NCBI GenBank assembly: GCA_024509875.1
Contig: JAMPIV010019855.1
Coordinates: 1 to 64,000 of the forward strand
Length of the DNA stretch: 64,000 nucleotides
Direction of reading: 5' to 3'
Source: Oreohelix idahoensis
Taxonomy: Eukaryota; Mollusca; Gastropoda; Stylommatophora; Oreohelicidae
Every line of letters starts with the position of its first letter. Position 1 is the first letter of the stretch. The position numbers and the translations under genes are program-made. Shown one piece after another: positions 1 through 10,015 of this stretch. The notes beneath the pieces are model-generated. The model saw only the letters and a list, made by a program, of their open reading frames with translations. It did no database searches and had not been told where the DNA came from.

Positions 1-1093
1 AACTTAAATGCAGAGCTATTTAAGACAGATCCTGTGCTAGCAGCAGAACTATTAGAACCACTATTTGCACAAGTCTGGAAAACAGGGACTACACCAACGG
101 AGTGGAACAAAGGAATAATTGTCAAATTGCCCAAGAAGGGAAATCTTGCAAACTGTAATAATTGGAGAGGAATCACTCTTCTCTCAGTTCCCAGCAAAAT
201 ACTAGGCAGAATAATTATAGAGAATTTCAAAAACAGTAGATCACAAACTGAGGAAAGAACAAGCAGGATTTAGGAAGAACAGAAGATGTGTAGATCATAT
301 ATTTACCCTCAGGAACATTATAGAGCAGTGCTCCGAATGGCAAAGACAGATGTACATTAATTTCGTTGATTTTGAAAAGGCTTTTGGCAGTACACATAGG
401 GACAATTTATGGAAAATACTGAGGGCTTATGGAATTCCAAGCTGCATAGTGTCAATCATAAAAAGCCTCTATGCCAACTTTACGTGTAGCGTTGGGCAGA
501 GTAACTTAACCTTTGAGGTGAAGACAGGAGTACGACAGGGATGCCCCTTATCAACCACTCTATTTTTAAATGTCATAGACTGGGTGATGCGCCAGACAAC
601 AGAGGGCAGTCCAAGAGGAGTAAGATGGACTACATTTTCTACATTGGAAGATCTGGAAATTGCAGATGACATTGCACTACTAGCACATTCACATCAACAC
701 ATCCAGGAAAAAACGGATAGACTTAATAAGTATAGCCAGCAGGTGGGCTTGAACATCAATCTAAAGAAGACAGAGGTCATGACGCTCAATGTGAGCAACC
801 CTGAGCTCATATCAGCAAGGAATCAGCAACTGGAACAGACATACACCTTCACATACCTAGGATGCATAGTGGCACCAGACGGCGGAGCAGGCAAAGACAT
901 CAACAACAGAATGAACAAAGCAAAAACAGCCTTTTTTAGTCTAAACAACATCTGGGAGTCCTCTCAGTACAGCACAAGCACAAAATTAAGATTATATCAG
1001 AGCTGTGTGCTTTCTGTGCTTCTCTATGGTGCTGAGTGCTGGAGAGTTACAGAGAGGGAAATGTCGAGATTGTCCTCTTTTCACACAACATGC
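1..1093 (+). pseudogene. RTE-like non-LTR retrotransposon reverse transcriptase, 5' part (split element)
   Basis: The reading frame encodes reverse-transcriptase fingers and palm: a PKKG..NNWRGITLL block near 145-180, motif A FVDFEKAF (about 361-384), motif B GVRQGCPLS (about 527-553), then the YLGCIV thumb region and LLYGAECWR near 1015-1040. It is broken. A one-base frameshift near 227-232 separates the first block from the rest, and the catalytic FADD is IADD (659-670). The frame stops abruptly at a histidine-threonine-threonine-cysteine stretch. The matching continuation (the same acacaacatgc, then a frame typical of RTE C-termini) is at 25582, so LINE B split this copy. The 5' end lies outside the window. 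Role in the live family: target-primed reverse transcription. This copy is dead. Confidence 0.85.
1083..1093. repeat. target-site duplication of LINE B (left copy; right copy 25582-25592)
   Basis: The 11 bases acacaacatgc occur here and again directly after the GAAGAAGAAG tail of LINE B. The left copy ends the 5' half of the RTE-like ORF and the right copy begins its 3' half in the same protein context, so they mark one insertion event. Confidence 0.9.
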
Positions 1094-1568
1094 GGGGCAA
1101 AGTCCTTTACAGACAGGGGGTATGATGTGTTGGTGTTGTGGGTAGTGGGTTTCCCCCCTTGCTTCACCCTAGGCCTAGTGAATTCTTGTTCATGAAAGGA
1201 GCGACCATTGCGGTGTTAGTCTCTTGGCCTAGCAAAACCTCTCATACCCCAAGATCGTTGTGCGTGGTGAATTCAGAGCCACACCCTCCTCGAGGTAGTC
1301 CTGGTAACTGAGGGTGCGAATCCTCAGGCTAAACACAACGGATCTAGAGGAGCAAACCTCGATAATAAAACCGGTGCACTACACCGTACACGCCCTCTGT
1401 GGGTGGGAAGGAGCCAGATGGATACTGAACAAGTCTTGGGAGTAGGAACGAGTGTGGACTGCTCCCTGAAGATCGGAACCCATCGTACAGGCACAGAGAC
1501 TCAGGACGTGACGATCCTATTGTCTTCAACTCTTGGTCACATGCCTAGAGCCTCGGAGAACTCAGCGT
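1094..1568 (+). other. LINE B 5' untranslated region, first part
   Basis: GC-rich sequence with no convincing protein. It runs from the LINE B 5' end to the LINE A insertion point and resumes at 6274 after LINE A. Short open frames here have no recognisable domain. Assignment rests on the TSDs of LINE B (1083-1093) and LINE A (1556-1568). Confidence 0.65.
1556..1568. repeat. target-site duplication of LINE A (left copy; right copy 6261-6273)
   Basis: gagaactcagcgt occurs at both ends of the minus-strand LINE A. The left copy abuts the (TTG)n that is the LINE tail read on the plus strand. The last base could belong to the tail. Confidence 0.85.
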
Positions 1569-1606
1569 TGTTGTTGTTGTCGATATCCCATAGCTGCTGA
1601 GCATAT

Positions 1607-4600
1607 CTACTCTTGGCAGCCCAATGCCATTCTTAAAAAAGTGCAGGTTTTCTGCAGTTGTTTTAACGTTCCATATAGTAAGTTGGTGACTGTCAGAGGT
1701 GTCTGTAAAAGTTTTTTCCTAGCGTTTGTGAGTGATGGACACTCCATGAGGAGGTGTCTGGTTGTTTCATAGGGATGAGAGCAGTGTCTACACATGGGTA
1801 GGTGCTGAGGGTTGATACGGTTTAGATGGCTATTGACTCTGGCGTGTCCTGTTCGGAACTGAAAGATAAGACTTTGATTTCTCCTGCTGAGTCTGTTTAT
1901 GTTGTCGTTGTCTTTTGGGCAGGTCATTTCATTAAAGACATTTCGGCCAGTCGGCCCGTTCGCCCATCTGTTCAGCCAGATTTCCCTTGTGTTGTTTCTG
2001 AGAATCTGTTTGACTGTTCTCATGCTGCAGGGTCTGTCCTTTTGTTGTTTAGAGGCTCCTGCTTTTGCAAGTCTATCAGCTGTCTCATTTCCAGTTAGAT
2101 CACTGTGTCCAGGGATCCACTGTAGGGTTACACTGATGGAGTAGGCTGTGATCAAGTTGTGAACCGCTCTTCCTATAAGAAAAATGTCTTTGTTTTCATA
2201 TGGAGTCTGTTTAAGTGCTTCCAGAACAGACATGGAGTCACTGAAGATCACTATATCTGATGGCTTTCGTTCCATAAGGTCAAACTGTTGGTGTAGTAAT
2301 TCAATGGCTGTCTTGATGGCCTCAGCCTCCGCTTCATAATTTGAACAATTCTCACCACAGGAGTCACAGAACTCATAAGAGGATCCATCCAGGTACCATA
2401 TGCAGACGCCGTATCCTGCAAAAGAGGTGGTCTTGAAAGCTAAACCATCTGTGTAGGCCTGTATTGCTGACGTTGGGTAGCTGTTTATGGTCTCCAAGGC
2501 ACACGTCTTCAAGATTGTCGGTAGTGTTTCCTTGTTGGCCGTTTTATCTATCAGTTGTGTTTTGACAGTTGGTTGATGGAAGTTTTCCCAAGGGGGTGGT
2601 CCAAAGTATTTGTTTTCCAATTCTCTCTCTTGCGGGAGATGGTGTTTATCATTTTCCTCTTTGGCTATGTCCAGGAGAGATAGTTGTTTCAGTCTTCGTG
2701 TTTGTTTCCAAGTGTCAATAAGTACTTTGTTTGGGTGGTCTTTCTCTTGTCTCCTGTATCTCTCTACAGCTTCAGTCAGTGCTCTTTTACGCCTGATATC
2801 CAGCGGCTCTATATTGGCATCTATCTCACATACGGCTGTGGGTGTTGATCTCATCCCTCCGCAAATTTACCTGAGAGCTTGGTTCTGCACACGGTCCAGA
2901 GCTGAGATGGTATTAGTACTCACAATGGTCTGGAGGGGGAGGTTATAGTCTATCGCTGATCTCACATAGCCAAGATATAGTTGACGAAGGGTTTGTTTAT
3001 CCGCTCCCCAATTTGTACTAGCTAGCCGTTTGATGAGGTTTAGGCGCTTACATGCTTTTCCCCTGAGGTTGTGGATGTGTCCATCTAGTTTCAATTGTCT
3101 GTCCAGTTTTACTCCTAGATAGACTGTTAGTGTTTCCCCACTCAGTTTGATGTTGATGTGTCTTTTTGCTATTTTGTGGCTGCGGGAGAAAGTGGTGTAT
3201 ACAGTTTTCTGCGTATTGATTTTAAGTTTCCACAGCTCACAATATACTGACATTGTAAGGAGAGCTCTATTGATCTTGGCTTTTGCCAGGATGGGATATT
3301 TGTCAGTAGTCCAGATGGCAAGGTCATCAGCAAACAGCGCCTTCGACACATTCAGATGTTTGGCAAGGTCATTAATGAAGATGAGGAAAAGGGTGCAACT
3401 TAAAGGAGAGCCTTGAGGCAGTCCTTCTTCCAGCTTTTTCGTTGGTAGCTATGGTTCTATTTGTTAGGAAGGCCTGTATCCATCTAATCATTTTCCCTCC
3501 TATTCCCATTCTTCTCATCTTTAGCAAAAGTCCCTTTCTCCAAACTCTGTCGTAGGCTTGCTCAAGGTCGATGAACACAGCTATTGTGCTTTTTCCCTCT
3601 TGAAAGCCATCCATCACATTCTGTGTAAACCTGAAGAGGGGGTCATCTGTGCGACACTTAACGTCTGAAGCCTGCCTGGTTATTGTCCAGAAGGTTCCAG
3701 CTTTCCAACCACCAGTATAGTCTGTTGTTTACCATTCTCTCGACCAGCTTGCCCAAGCATGAAGTAAGGGATATGCGCCTATAGCTTCTTGGTGTTCCTG
3801 GTGGTTTCCCTTTCTTCAATATAGGCAAGATGGTTGCTGTCAGCCATGCTGATGGTAGCTGTCCCTCGTTCCACGTTCTATTGATGAACCACAGAAGTGT
3901 CTCTTTTGCCTTTGGCCCTAGTTGACAAATCATCTCATTTTTAATTTTATCTGGTCCTGGAGCTTTATTTTTGGCCAGTTTCCGTAGTGCCATTCTCAGT
4001 TCTTGCGGACGGAACGGATCATCGAACGCAGCAATATTGGTCTGATCTATGTTACGCGTGGATGTGTTCTTTAGGAGCATTTTGTCTAGTTTCTTTCTCT
4101 GTTGTGTTTTATTTACACTGGCATAAAAATTGTTGAAGACATCGGCTTTCTTGCTGCTTGATGTTACTTCATCACCACTTCCATCCACCATGGGTGTTGG
4201 GTTTGTCTTTTTCTTGCTTCCCTCGAGATTACTGGGGAGTCTCCAAACTTTGTTCCCTTCTCTTTTTAAATCTAATTTGTTGCAATTTTCTTTCCAAGTC
4301 TCCCGTTTATTCTTCTTGGTGACATACCTTACTTTTGCTGTCCACCTGTTGTACTCTGTTTTATTTAGGGTGGTAGGGTATTTTTCAGCCTTCTTTCTAG
4401 CTTCTCTCCTTTCTTTGACTGCTTCAGCTAGTTCAGATGTCCAGTAAGGTTTATACTTCTTATGCTTCCCCCTTGGGATGCACTTTTTGGCAGCTGTTAG
4501 GATTGTGGTACACATGTTATTGTATGTAGTATTAATGTTATCAGTTCTAATGATTTGACTGAACCCAGCGTCAGTTTCTCGGCCGTAGCGGTCCCAGTCT

Positions 4601-5556
4601 GCTTTCCTGAAGTTCCAGGATGGTTTACACAGGGACGTCTGTGTCTTCTGTGGTGTTAAAATAGTTGTTAAAACAGGGCGGTGGTCACTTCCCACGTCTT
4701 CTAAGACTTTGATGATACTATTTTCTGCTATGTCAGCTGAAACAAATGTCAGATCTGGCCGGCTGGTCGAGCCGTGTGCCCTGTGTAGGAGTGTTGGGGG
4801 AGTTTCCAAGTTCTGCAGCAGCATTAAGTTGGTACTGCTGCACAGCTCCTCAACCTCTAGACCCCTACTGTTAAACCGCCTGTATCCTAGAGCAGGAATG
4901 TGAGCATTAAAATCACCAGCTACGACAGTTTTCTTTAGTATGGGCTCGAACTCAGGCAGACCTTTTGATGAGGTCGGGGGACAGTAAATGTTGTGTAGTG
5001 TGTACTTGGTGCTATCTTTGCCCCATAGCTTTATTACTTGGTGGTCGATATCCCCCGCAGGGTTGTTGGTTACTGTGGCTTGGGTATCATTTCTGATTAA
5101 GGTCATGATGCCTTGGCACTTCAGGCATTCACATTTGTACTGTGTATAACCCATGATGTTAATTTGTCTCCGTGGGAGTATTGTTTCCTGCAGAAGGGCT
5201 ACTTGTACTTGATGTTCGTGTAGTATTTTTGTAAGCTCAATTGTCTTGTTCTGTAGTCCAGCTATATTTAGCTGTAAAATGTTAAGGTTCCCCTTCGCTG
5301 ACTTTTCACAAGGAGCAGGTGATTTATCTCTCTTGCGCGGGCCTTGGTAACCGAGGCGACGCCCGAGCTCGTATGGAATATGTTGTTTGACTGGCATTGG
5401 AGGTATTGGGTGTTTGCTGCAGACATCTCCCTCCCAAAGAATGCAATGGGTATGTCTTCCTCCATGAGTATTGGGTTGGTTTGCTTGGCCACTCACCTTT
5501 TTGGCTCTAAAGATCACTTCACTCTGGGGGTTCAGGTGGGGTTCACAGAGATGCAT
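1607..5556 (-). pseudogene. LINE A polyprotein: APE endonuclease, reverse transcriptase, RNase H
   Basis: Read from 5556 downwards. The N-terminus has PYELGRRLGYQGPR, then an APE/EEP endonuclease (LNIAGLQNK, LLQET, VVAGDFNAH, GSDHRPV). The RT starts with NKAPGPDKI and continues to the NNQAGFRR block. A frameshift near 3657-3660 is followed by FIDLEQAYDRVW. A second frameshift lies near 3425, inside the LPQGSPLS motif. The catalytic FADD is intact at about 3318-3330. A single in-frame stop at about 2855-2866, in the QNQALR block, precedes an RNase H with visible acidic residues (YTDG, YEAEAEA, FSDS, NETADRLA) and a C-terminal CRHC..H..C motif ending at 1607. It would nick target DNA and copy its own RNA. 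The three lesions make this copy non-autonomous. Confidence 0.85.
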
Positions 5557-6260
5557 TCCCCGCTAGTCACAAGCGCTCACGATGCAGGCCTCATTTTTCG
5601 TTCTGTGGCTGAGCTTTTGCTGTGGCTGTGTCACGTCCTGCATCCTATGCCTTCACGATTTTCCCCGAGCACAGCGGTTCTAAATTTCCATTGAGTTTTA
5701 GTGGCTTTGCTTCCCGTGTCTCAGGAGTTGGACAAAATCTGACGATGGGTGCAATGTCAGGTCGCATGGCAATCTTGCAGCAGCTGGGACATAGGGCAGG
5801 GCCCGGATCCCTTCTAGGTAAAGACCTATCTTTTACCATCACCGCTTCAGGATCCTTGGTGAGGTGTATCGTGGATTGGACAAAGAAAGATTGGTAGGCA
5901 AGTAGAGAAGAGAGAAGGTAGCATTTAACCCATGAGTGGGGTTTGGGTTGGTGTTGACCAGAGCATGGTCCACTCGCCGGTGTATTGCGCCTACACCTTA
6001 GGAGGAGTCCCAAACAACTCCCGACCCAGTTATACCGCCAGGCACTCGGTCGCCCCCATAGCAAACTCTGTGAAAACGGGGTCACCACGTGAAGGTGCTG
6101 CTATGGACACATTTGTACAGGAGAGGCCATATGCTAGGAGCTTACTACAAGACAATAGCTTCCGCGGCGCTCACTGCACCTGGATATGAGAGGCTGTGTG
6201 TTCGCATGAACATCCATTGATGTAGGTGGGGCGTCAGAGCCCGAACCCTACATAGACCCC
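5557..6260 (-). other. LINE A 5' leader
   Basis: About 700 bp between the element 5' end (6260) and the first long frame. I see no ORF1 with zinc knuckles. It presumably carries the internal promoter, as full-length LINEs need one, but no motif can be named. Confidence 0.5.
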
Positions 6261-6273
6261 GAGAACTCAGCGT

Positions 6274-7486
6274 AACCAGCAGGCAATTTGGTGGCGGGGA
6301 AAGAGCACTGTGAGCCCTACCTTGGCTACGTATCACAAGGAGATGCAGAAACACCCCCTTTATCTCCCCCAGAGCTGGCAAAGTACACTTCTGGCTCCTA
6401 CCCGGGGCGGTAGGAAATCCACAGGCACCCCAGCATCACAATGCCATGGGGATGACAAAGTTGGAATTTACTGACTCAGACCTGGCGGAGCAAGTCCTCC
6501 GTCAGATGCGGCCGATGCTGAGCCCACTGGCGCGTGGACACGTCCCGATCCCCATCGAGACTTGCCCGGGGAGCCCACCCCGGCTCAAAAAAGCAGAGAA
6601 GGCCACTCTCCAAACCTCCGATGTCTTGCGGGCAGTGTTAGGATGTGCAAGAACATGGACAGGAAGACTCCACAACTTCCCCACTGAAGACACGCCCACG
6701 ACGACCGTTGCCTCAATTGGCTGTGTGTGGTGTACCTGGGAACGGGGCCTCCCAGTACTGAGGCACAGTTAAGTCCCCGATGTCACTTATCGGTGCAGAG
6801 TTGAGAGAGATGGCTGAGCATCACAATCCCCCCTGTGTTGCAGCATGATGAGAACCCAGCATTGCACACTGAGCTTGGGGGGATCACTTGGGCACCAGAC
6901 TTAATACTGGCTCTTGACTGGATGGCCGCATGCAGGAGATTTCTACAATGGAGAGATGGCAGGTGGTGGGTATCTGGAAGTGGCTCTGTGCAGGACATGA
7001 GGATTCCTTGGGAGAGCCCAGAACCAGAGCACAGCATTGTGCAAGCTCTGCATAGTTGGAGAGCCCCCCTGGATGACGGGGAATGCACAGTGTGCCACCC
7101 CACCTATCCCCAACTGCTAACTTAGAATCAGAAGTGGGGTCCTCTGTATGCGTGCCAGGCCAGGATAAAATGCCTGGGAAAGAGACTGGAGCTCAGAACT
7201 CCCTAACTCAAAGTTGCAGGATGGCAGAAAAGCCACGGGAAAGACAGGTCTATTTTGACGATAACGCAACCATATTTTCACCATACGAGCTCGGACGGCG
7301 CCTCGGTAAACAAGGTCCGCGCAGAGCAGTGACACCCCCAGGCTGCTTGCGAATAGTCTACTACTGGGAACATAAACAGATTAGGGATGAGCCCACTCTC
7401 CCGTTGAAGAGGTGCTAAAGTCGTAGATACTGGGCCAGAAGGCGCACCGGAAACCACAGTATCACGCAACTCGCTTTTTTTTATGG
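6274..7486 (+). other. LINE B 5' untranslated region / upstream frames, second part
   Basis: Continues LINE B after LINE A. A short frame at 7083-7418 contains SPYELGRRLGKQGPRR, nearly the same peptide found in frame at the N-terminus of LINE A. In LINE B it lies in a different frame from the endonuclease and ends before it. The part at about 6880-7290 has a diverged second copy at 40880-41245. No CCHC ORF1 is visible. Confidence 0.6.
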
Positions 7487-8290
7487 ATGAGTACACCGTC
7501 AAATAAATCTCGTACTGGTGCTCGCCCTGTGGAGCTCCACCAGGCAGGTGCAGTGCCGGGCTCTGAGCCTCGACAGAGCCCACCCTCAGCTACTGGAGGA
7601 CCCTCTAGACCGTCTTGTGGAGTCAGCAGACGGCGGAGGAGAACTACTGACCGAAACAAAACAGAAAAAGAGAAACCCAGAGTGCCACTTGTCATGATGC
7701 ACTGGAATGCAGAGGGAGTGAACAGCAAGCAGGCTGGATACAGCAACAAGACAGAGCTGGAAAACATCTTGTATGAGAAGCAAGTCAGTGTTTGCTGTAT
7801 CCAAGAGACTCACTTGAAAGCAGATCAAACCTTTAAAATAAGGGGATATCAATGCTTCAGATCCGACAGACAAGATAGACGAAAAGGAGGAGTACTTACT
7901 CTTGTAAGGAATAACATTCATGCACACGAAAGGAAAACCTACATGGATGGAGCAGAATATCAGCTGTTGCAGATAAAGGTAGACAAGATGGAAATAGAAC
8001 TCCTGAACTATTACTGTCCAAACAACAAACCCCTGAGTCTCAGCTCTATACAGGTACCAGCCACCAACTTTATAGCAGTTGGAGACTTTAATAGCCACTC
8101 CCAGAGCTGGGGCTATAACCATCTAGATCACAGAGGTGAAGAGGTTGAAACGTGGCAAGATGATCACTCCCTAATCTTAGTCAATAATGCCACAGATACT
8201 CCTACCTTCTACTCCAGAGGATGGCACACAACTTCAACACCAGATCTTGCCTTCGCCACCCCAGATATAGCTGCATCTATTAGTAGAGAA
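7487..8290 (+). pseudogene. LINE B ORF, segment 1: APE endonuclease
   Basis: The first ATG in frame is at 7487. The APE/EEP endonuclease shows HWNAEGVNSK (residues about 70-80), CCIQETHLK, GVLTLVRN, FIAVGDFNSHS (catalytic D and N) and TSTPDLAFA. The frame is cut at 8290 inside the endonuclease by LTR-A. After the LTR element and its 5-bp duplication the same frame continues at 14072 with GGSDHRPIF, the catalytic SDH motif of APE. The endonuclease nicks the genomic target for target-primed reverse transcription. Confidence 0.9.
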
Positions 8291-9769
8291 TGTCGCATAA
8301 TGCGATTGGGATTCGATATCTAGGTAATCAAAACAAAGTAAACACCGGCGAAACATGTGTAATGCTAATTAGCTCGACCAAGGAAAAGAGAGTTGCTACA
8401 CGGAGATCGTCTAGTCATAAAAATCGGGTAGGGAGGAAATCTGTGTTCGGACCACGCAGTAATAAATTCATTTAAAATCAACGGACTGACCGCTGGAAAT
8501 TCTACTTCACTGAGTCATAGAGGGAGAGTAGACCCAGGTGTGGATATAGCCAGGAAGACAATGTCTTTTATAATTATGGGGATATGATCACCCAAGTGGG
8601 TCAAACAGTTCGGAAAATGATGAAAAGTGCGGTTTAAAAATTCATAGAAAAAGGAAGGACAGACGGATCTCGGAAAGATTGATATGGAAGGAAAGCCACA
8701 TGTTGTCCGATTAAAACGTGATATCTCAAGAGGCAATAGCTTTTGTAAGTAATGAGAACGACTGAAGTATCTGTTTAGAAACTAACACAGATCACCTACC
8801 CGAAGTGAAATACGAGAAATATTTTCGACTGAAGTTGCTTGAAGGAATAGCCAATCAGCGCAAAGTCACGGATTCACGCAAGATGGCCGACCAAGCGCAT
8901 AAATACGCAGGTAGTTGGAAGTGAAGGGAAACACACGAACTGAAAGAACGCAGAGGACAAAAGGAGAGAGCTAGGCACGTATTCCTTCACCACTGAGTAT
9001 TTGTGTGGGCCTGCCTTTGCCAGAAGTAGTCCTGTTAGTATTTCTGAAAAAGACCAGAGGGTTTCGGTCGTACATATAAACATAAGCCAGAAGTGAGAAC
9101 CCAAGTGTTATCCTGCATAGCGACACGGAGCACTACCGCTGGTCTACCTGGTTGTGCTGGTATCCCTACTACATGGGAAGATCAGCCGAGTCTATACAGT
9201 CGTGTGGAGCTCACCAACATTGTCAACCATCATTTAAGGAGCACTCAGTTAAGTGCAGAAACAGATGAACATTCGATCAATTTATATGTGAAGAGTCAAG
9301 TCATATGAAGAAAAAGACTGGTTAACGTTTTTTGTCAGAAAAGCAGAGACACTGTAATTCAGTAAAGTAAAATAATATCACTGTGATTTCTCTGGATATT
9401 GTGTAAATATAAAATTCCTATTCATATAACATTTCTATCTATTCCAAGAACAGAAGATAAGATAATCATTATAAATAAATTGATTTTAATTGTACTTGAA
9501 TTTTGTTAATTTCATAAAGTTACTATTGAGTTCAATTTGAATTTCATTGTTATTTAAAGCATAAGATAGTTATTACGAGAAGACACTCTAGGCTCTTGAT
9601 CTTCTTATTACCACCGGACCAGGGGTCTTTACTGTCTGACTATCCTTTGTGCTATTATTCACCAGTACTCATTTCTGAGACTGGGGTATTTCGTGGAGTT
9701 CATTATTCTTTATTGAACTATCATCAACTGTCATCAAGACAAAAACCACTATCATACCATCTCGTTACA
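8291..9769 (+). repeat. LTR-A 5' LTR
   Basis: Starts TGTCGCATAATGCG and ends CTCGTTACA. Promoter-like signals inside it are a CCAAT box (agccaatcag, about 8848-8857) and a TATA-like cataaatacg at about 8899-8908. Short open frames within the LTR are repeated identically in the other LTR and look non-coding. Confidence 0.92.
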
Positions 9770-9790
9770 CTGGGGGCTCGTTCGCGGGAT
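9770..9790 (+). other. LTR-A primer-binding site
   Basis: Directly after the LTR comes c then TGGGGGCTCGT. Its first 11 bases are the complement of the 3' end of tRNA-Pro, the primer used by several retroelements. The bases beyond that diverge from tRNA-Pro, so the tRNA identity is an inference. Confidence 0.6.
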
Positions 9791-10015
9791 ATCCTTGATA
9801 GTCCTGAGCCAAAACGCTATCTTCTTTCTTAGAAAATTATTTTTTTGAATTTATTTTTTTTCCCAACAGTGGAAAAATATATATATAAAATAAATAATAA
9901 TATCTAAATAATTTTTTTTGTTGAAGTACCATTGAGTACAAATAGACAGACTCTCACATAGATTGTGACAATATTCATTAATTAAGTTTAATTTAATTAA
10001 GCTTGAATTAATTAG
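9791..10015 (+). other. LTR-A leader
   Basis: AT-rich non-coding leader between the primer site and the Gag ORF. Nothing else recognisable. Confidence 0.5.

Larger units (their letters stand above)
1569..6260 (-). mobile_element. LINE A: full-length I-clade-like LINE with (CAA)n tail, inserted in LINE B 5' UTR
   Basis: A 4.7-kb minus-strand element with a 12-13-bp TSD. Its 5' end is GGGGTCTATG at 6260 and its tail is CAACAACAACAAC at about 1569-1580. It carries about 700 bp of 5' leader, then one long coding region (APE, RT, RNase H) that is now broken in three places. It belongs to the same broad group as LINE B but is clearly a different family: the tail and protein differ, although both share an N-terminal PYELGRRLG peptide. 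Confidence 0.85.

Noticed and set aside
8290..9308. Short open frames repeated at 12587-13605
   Set aside because: They lie in the two LTRs of LTR-A and are identical by duplication; no domain.
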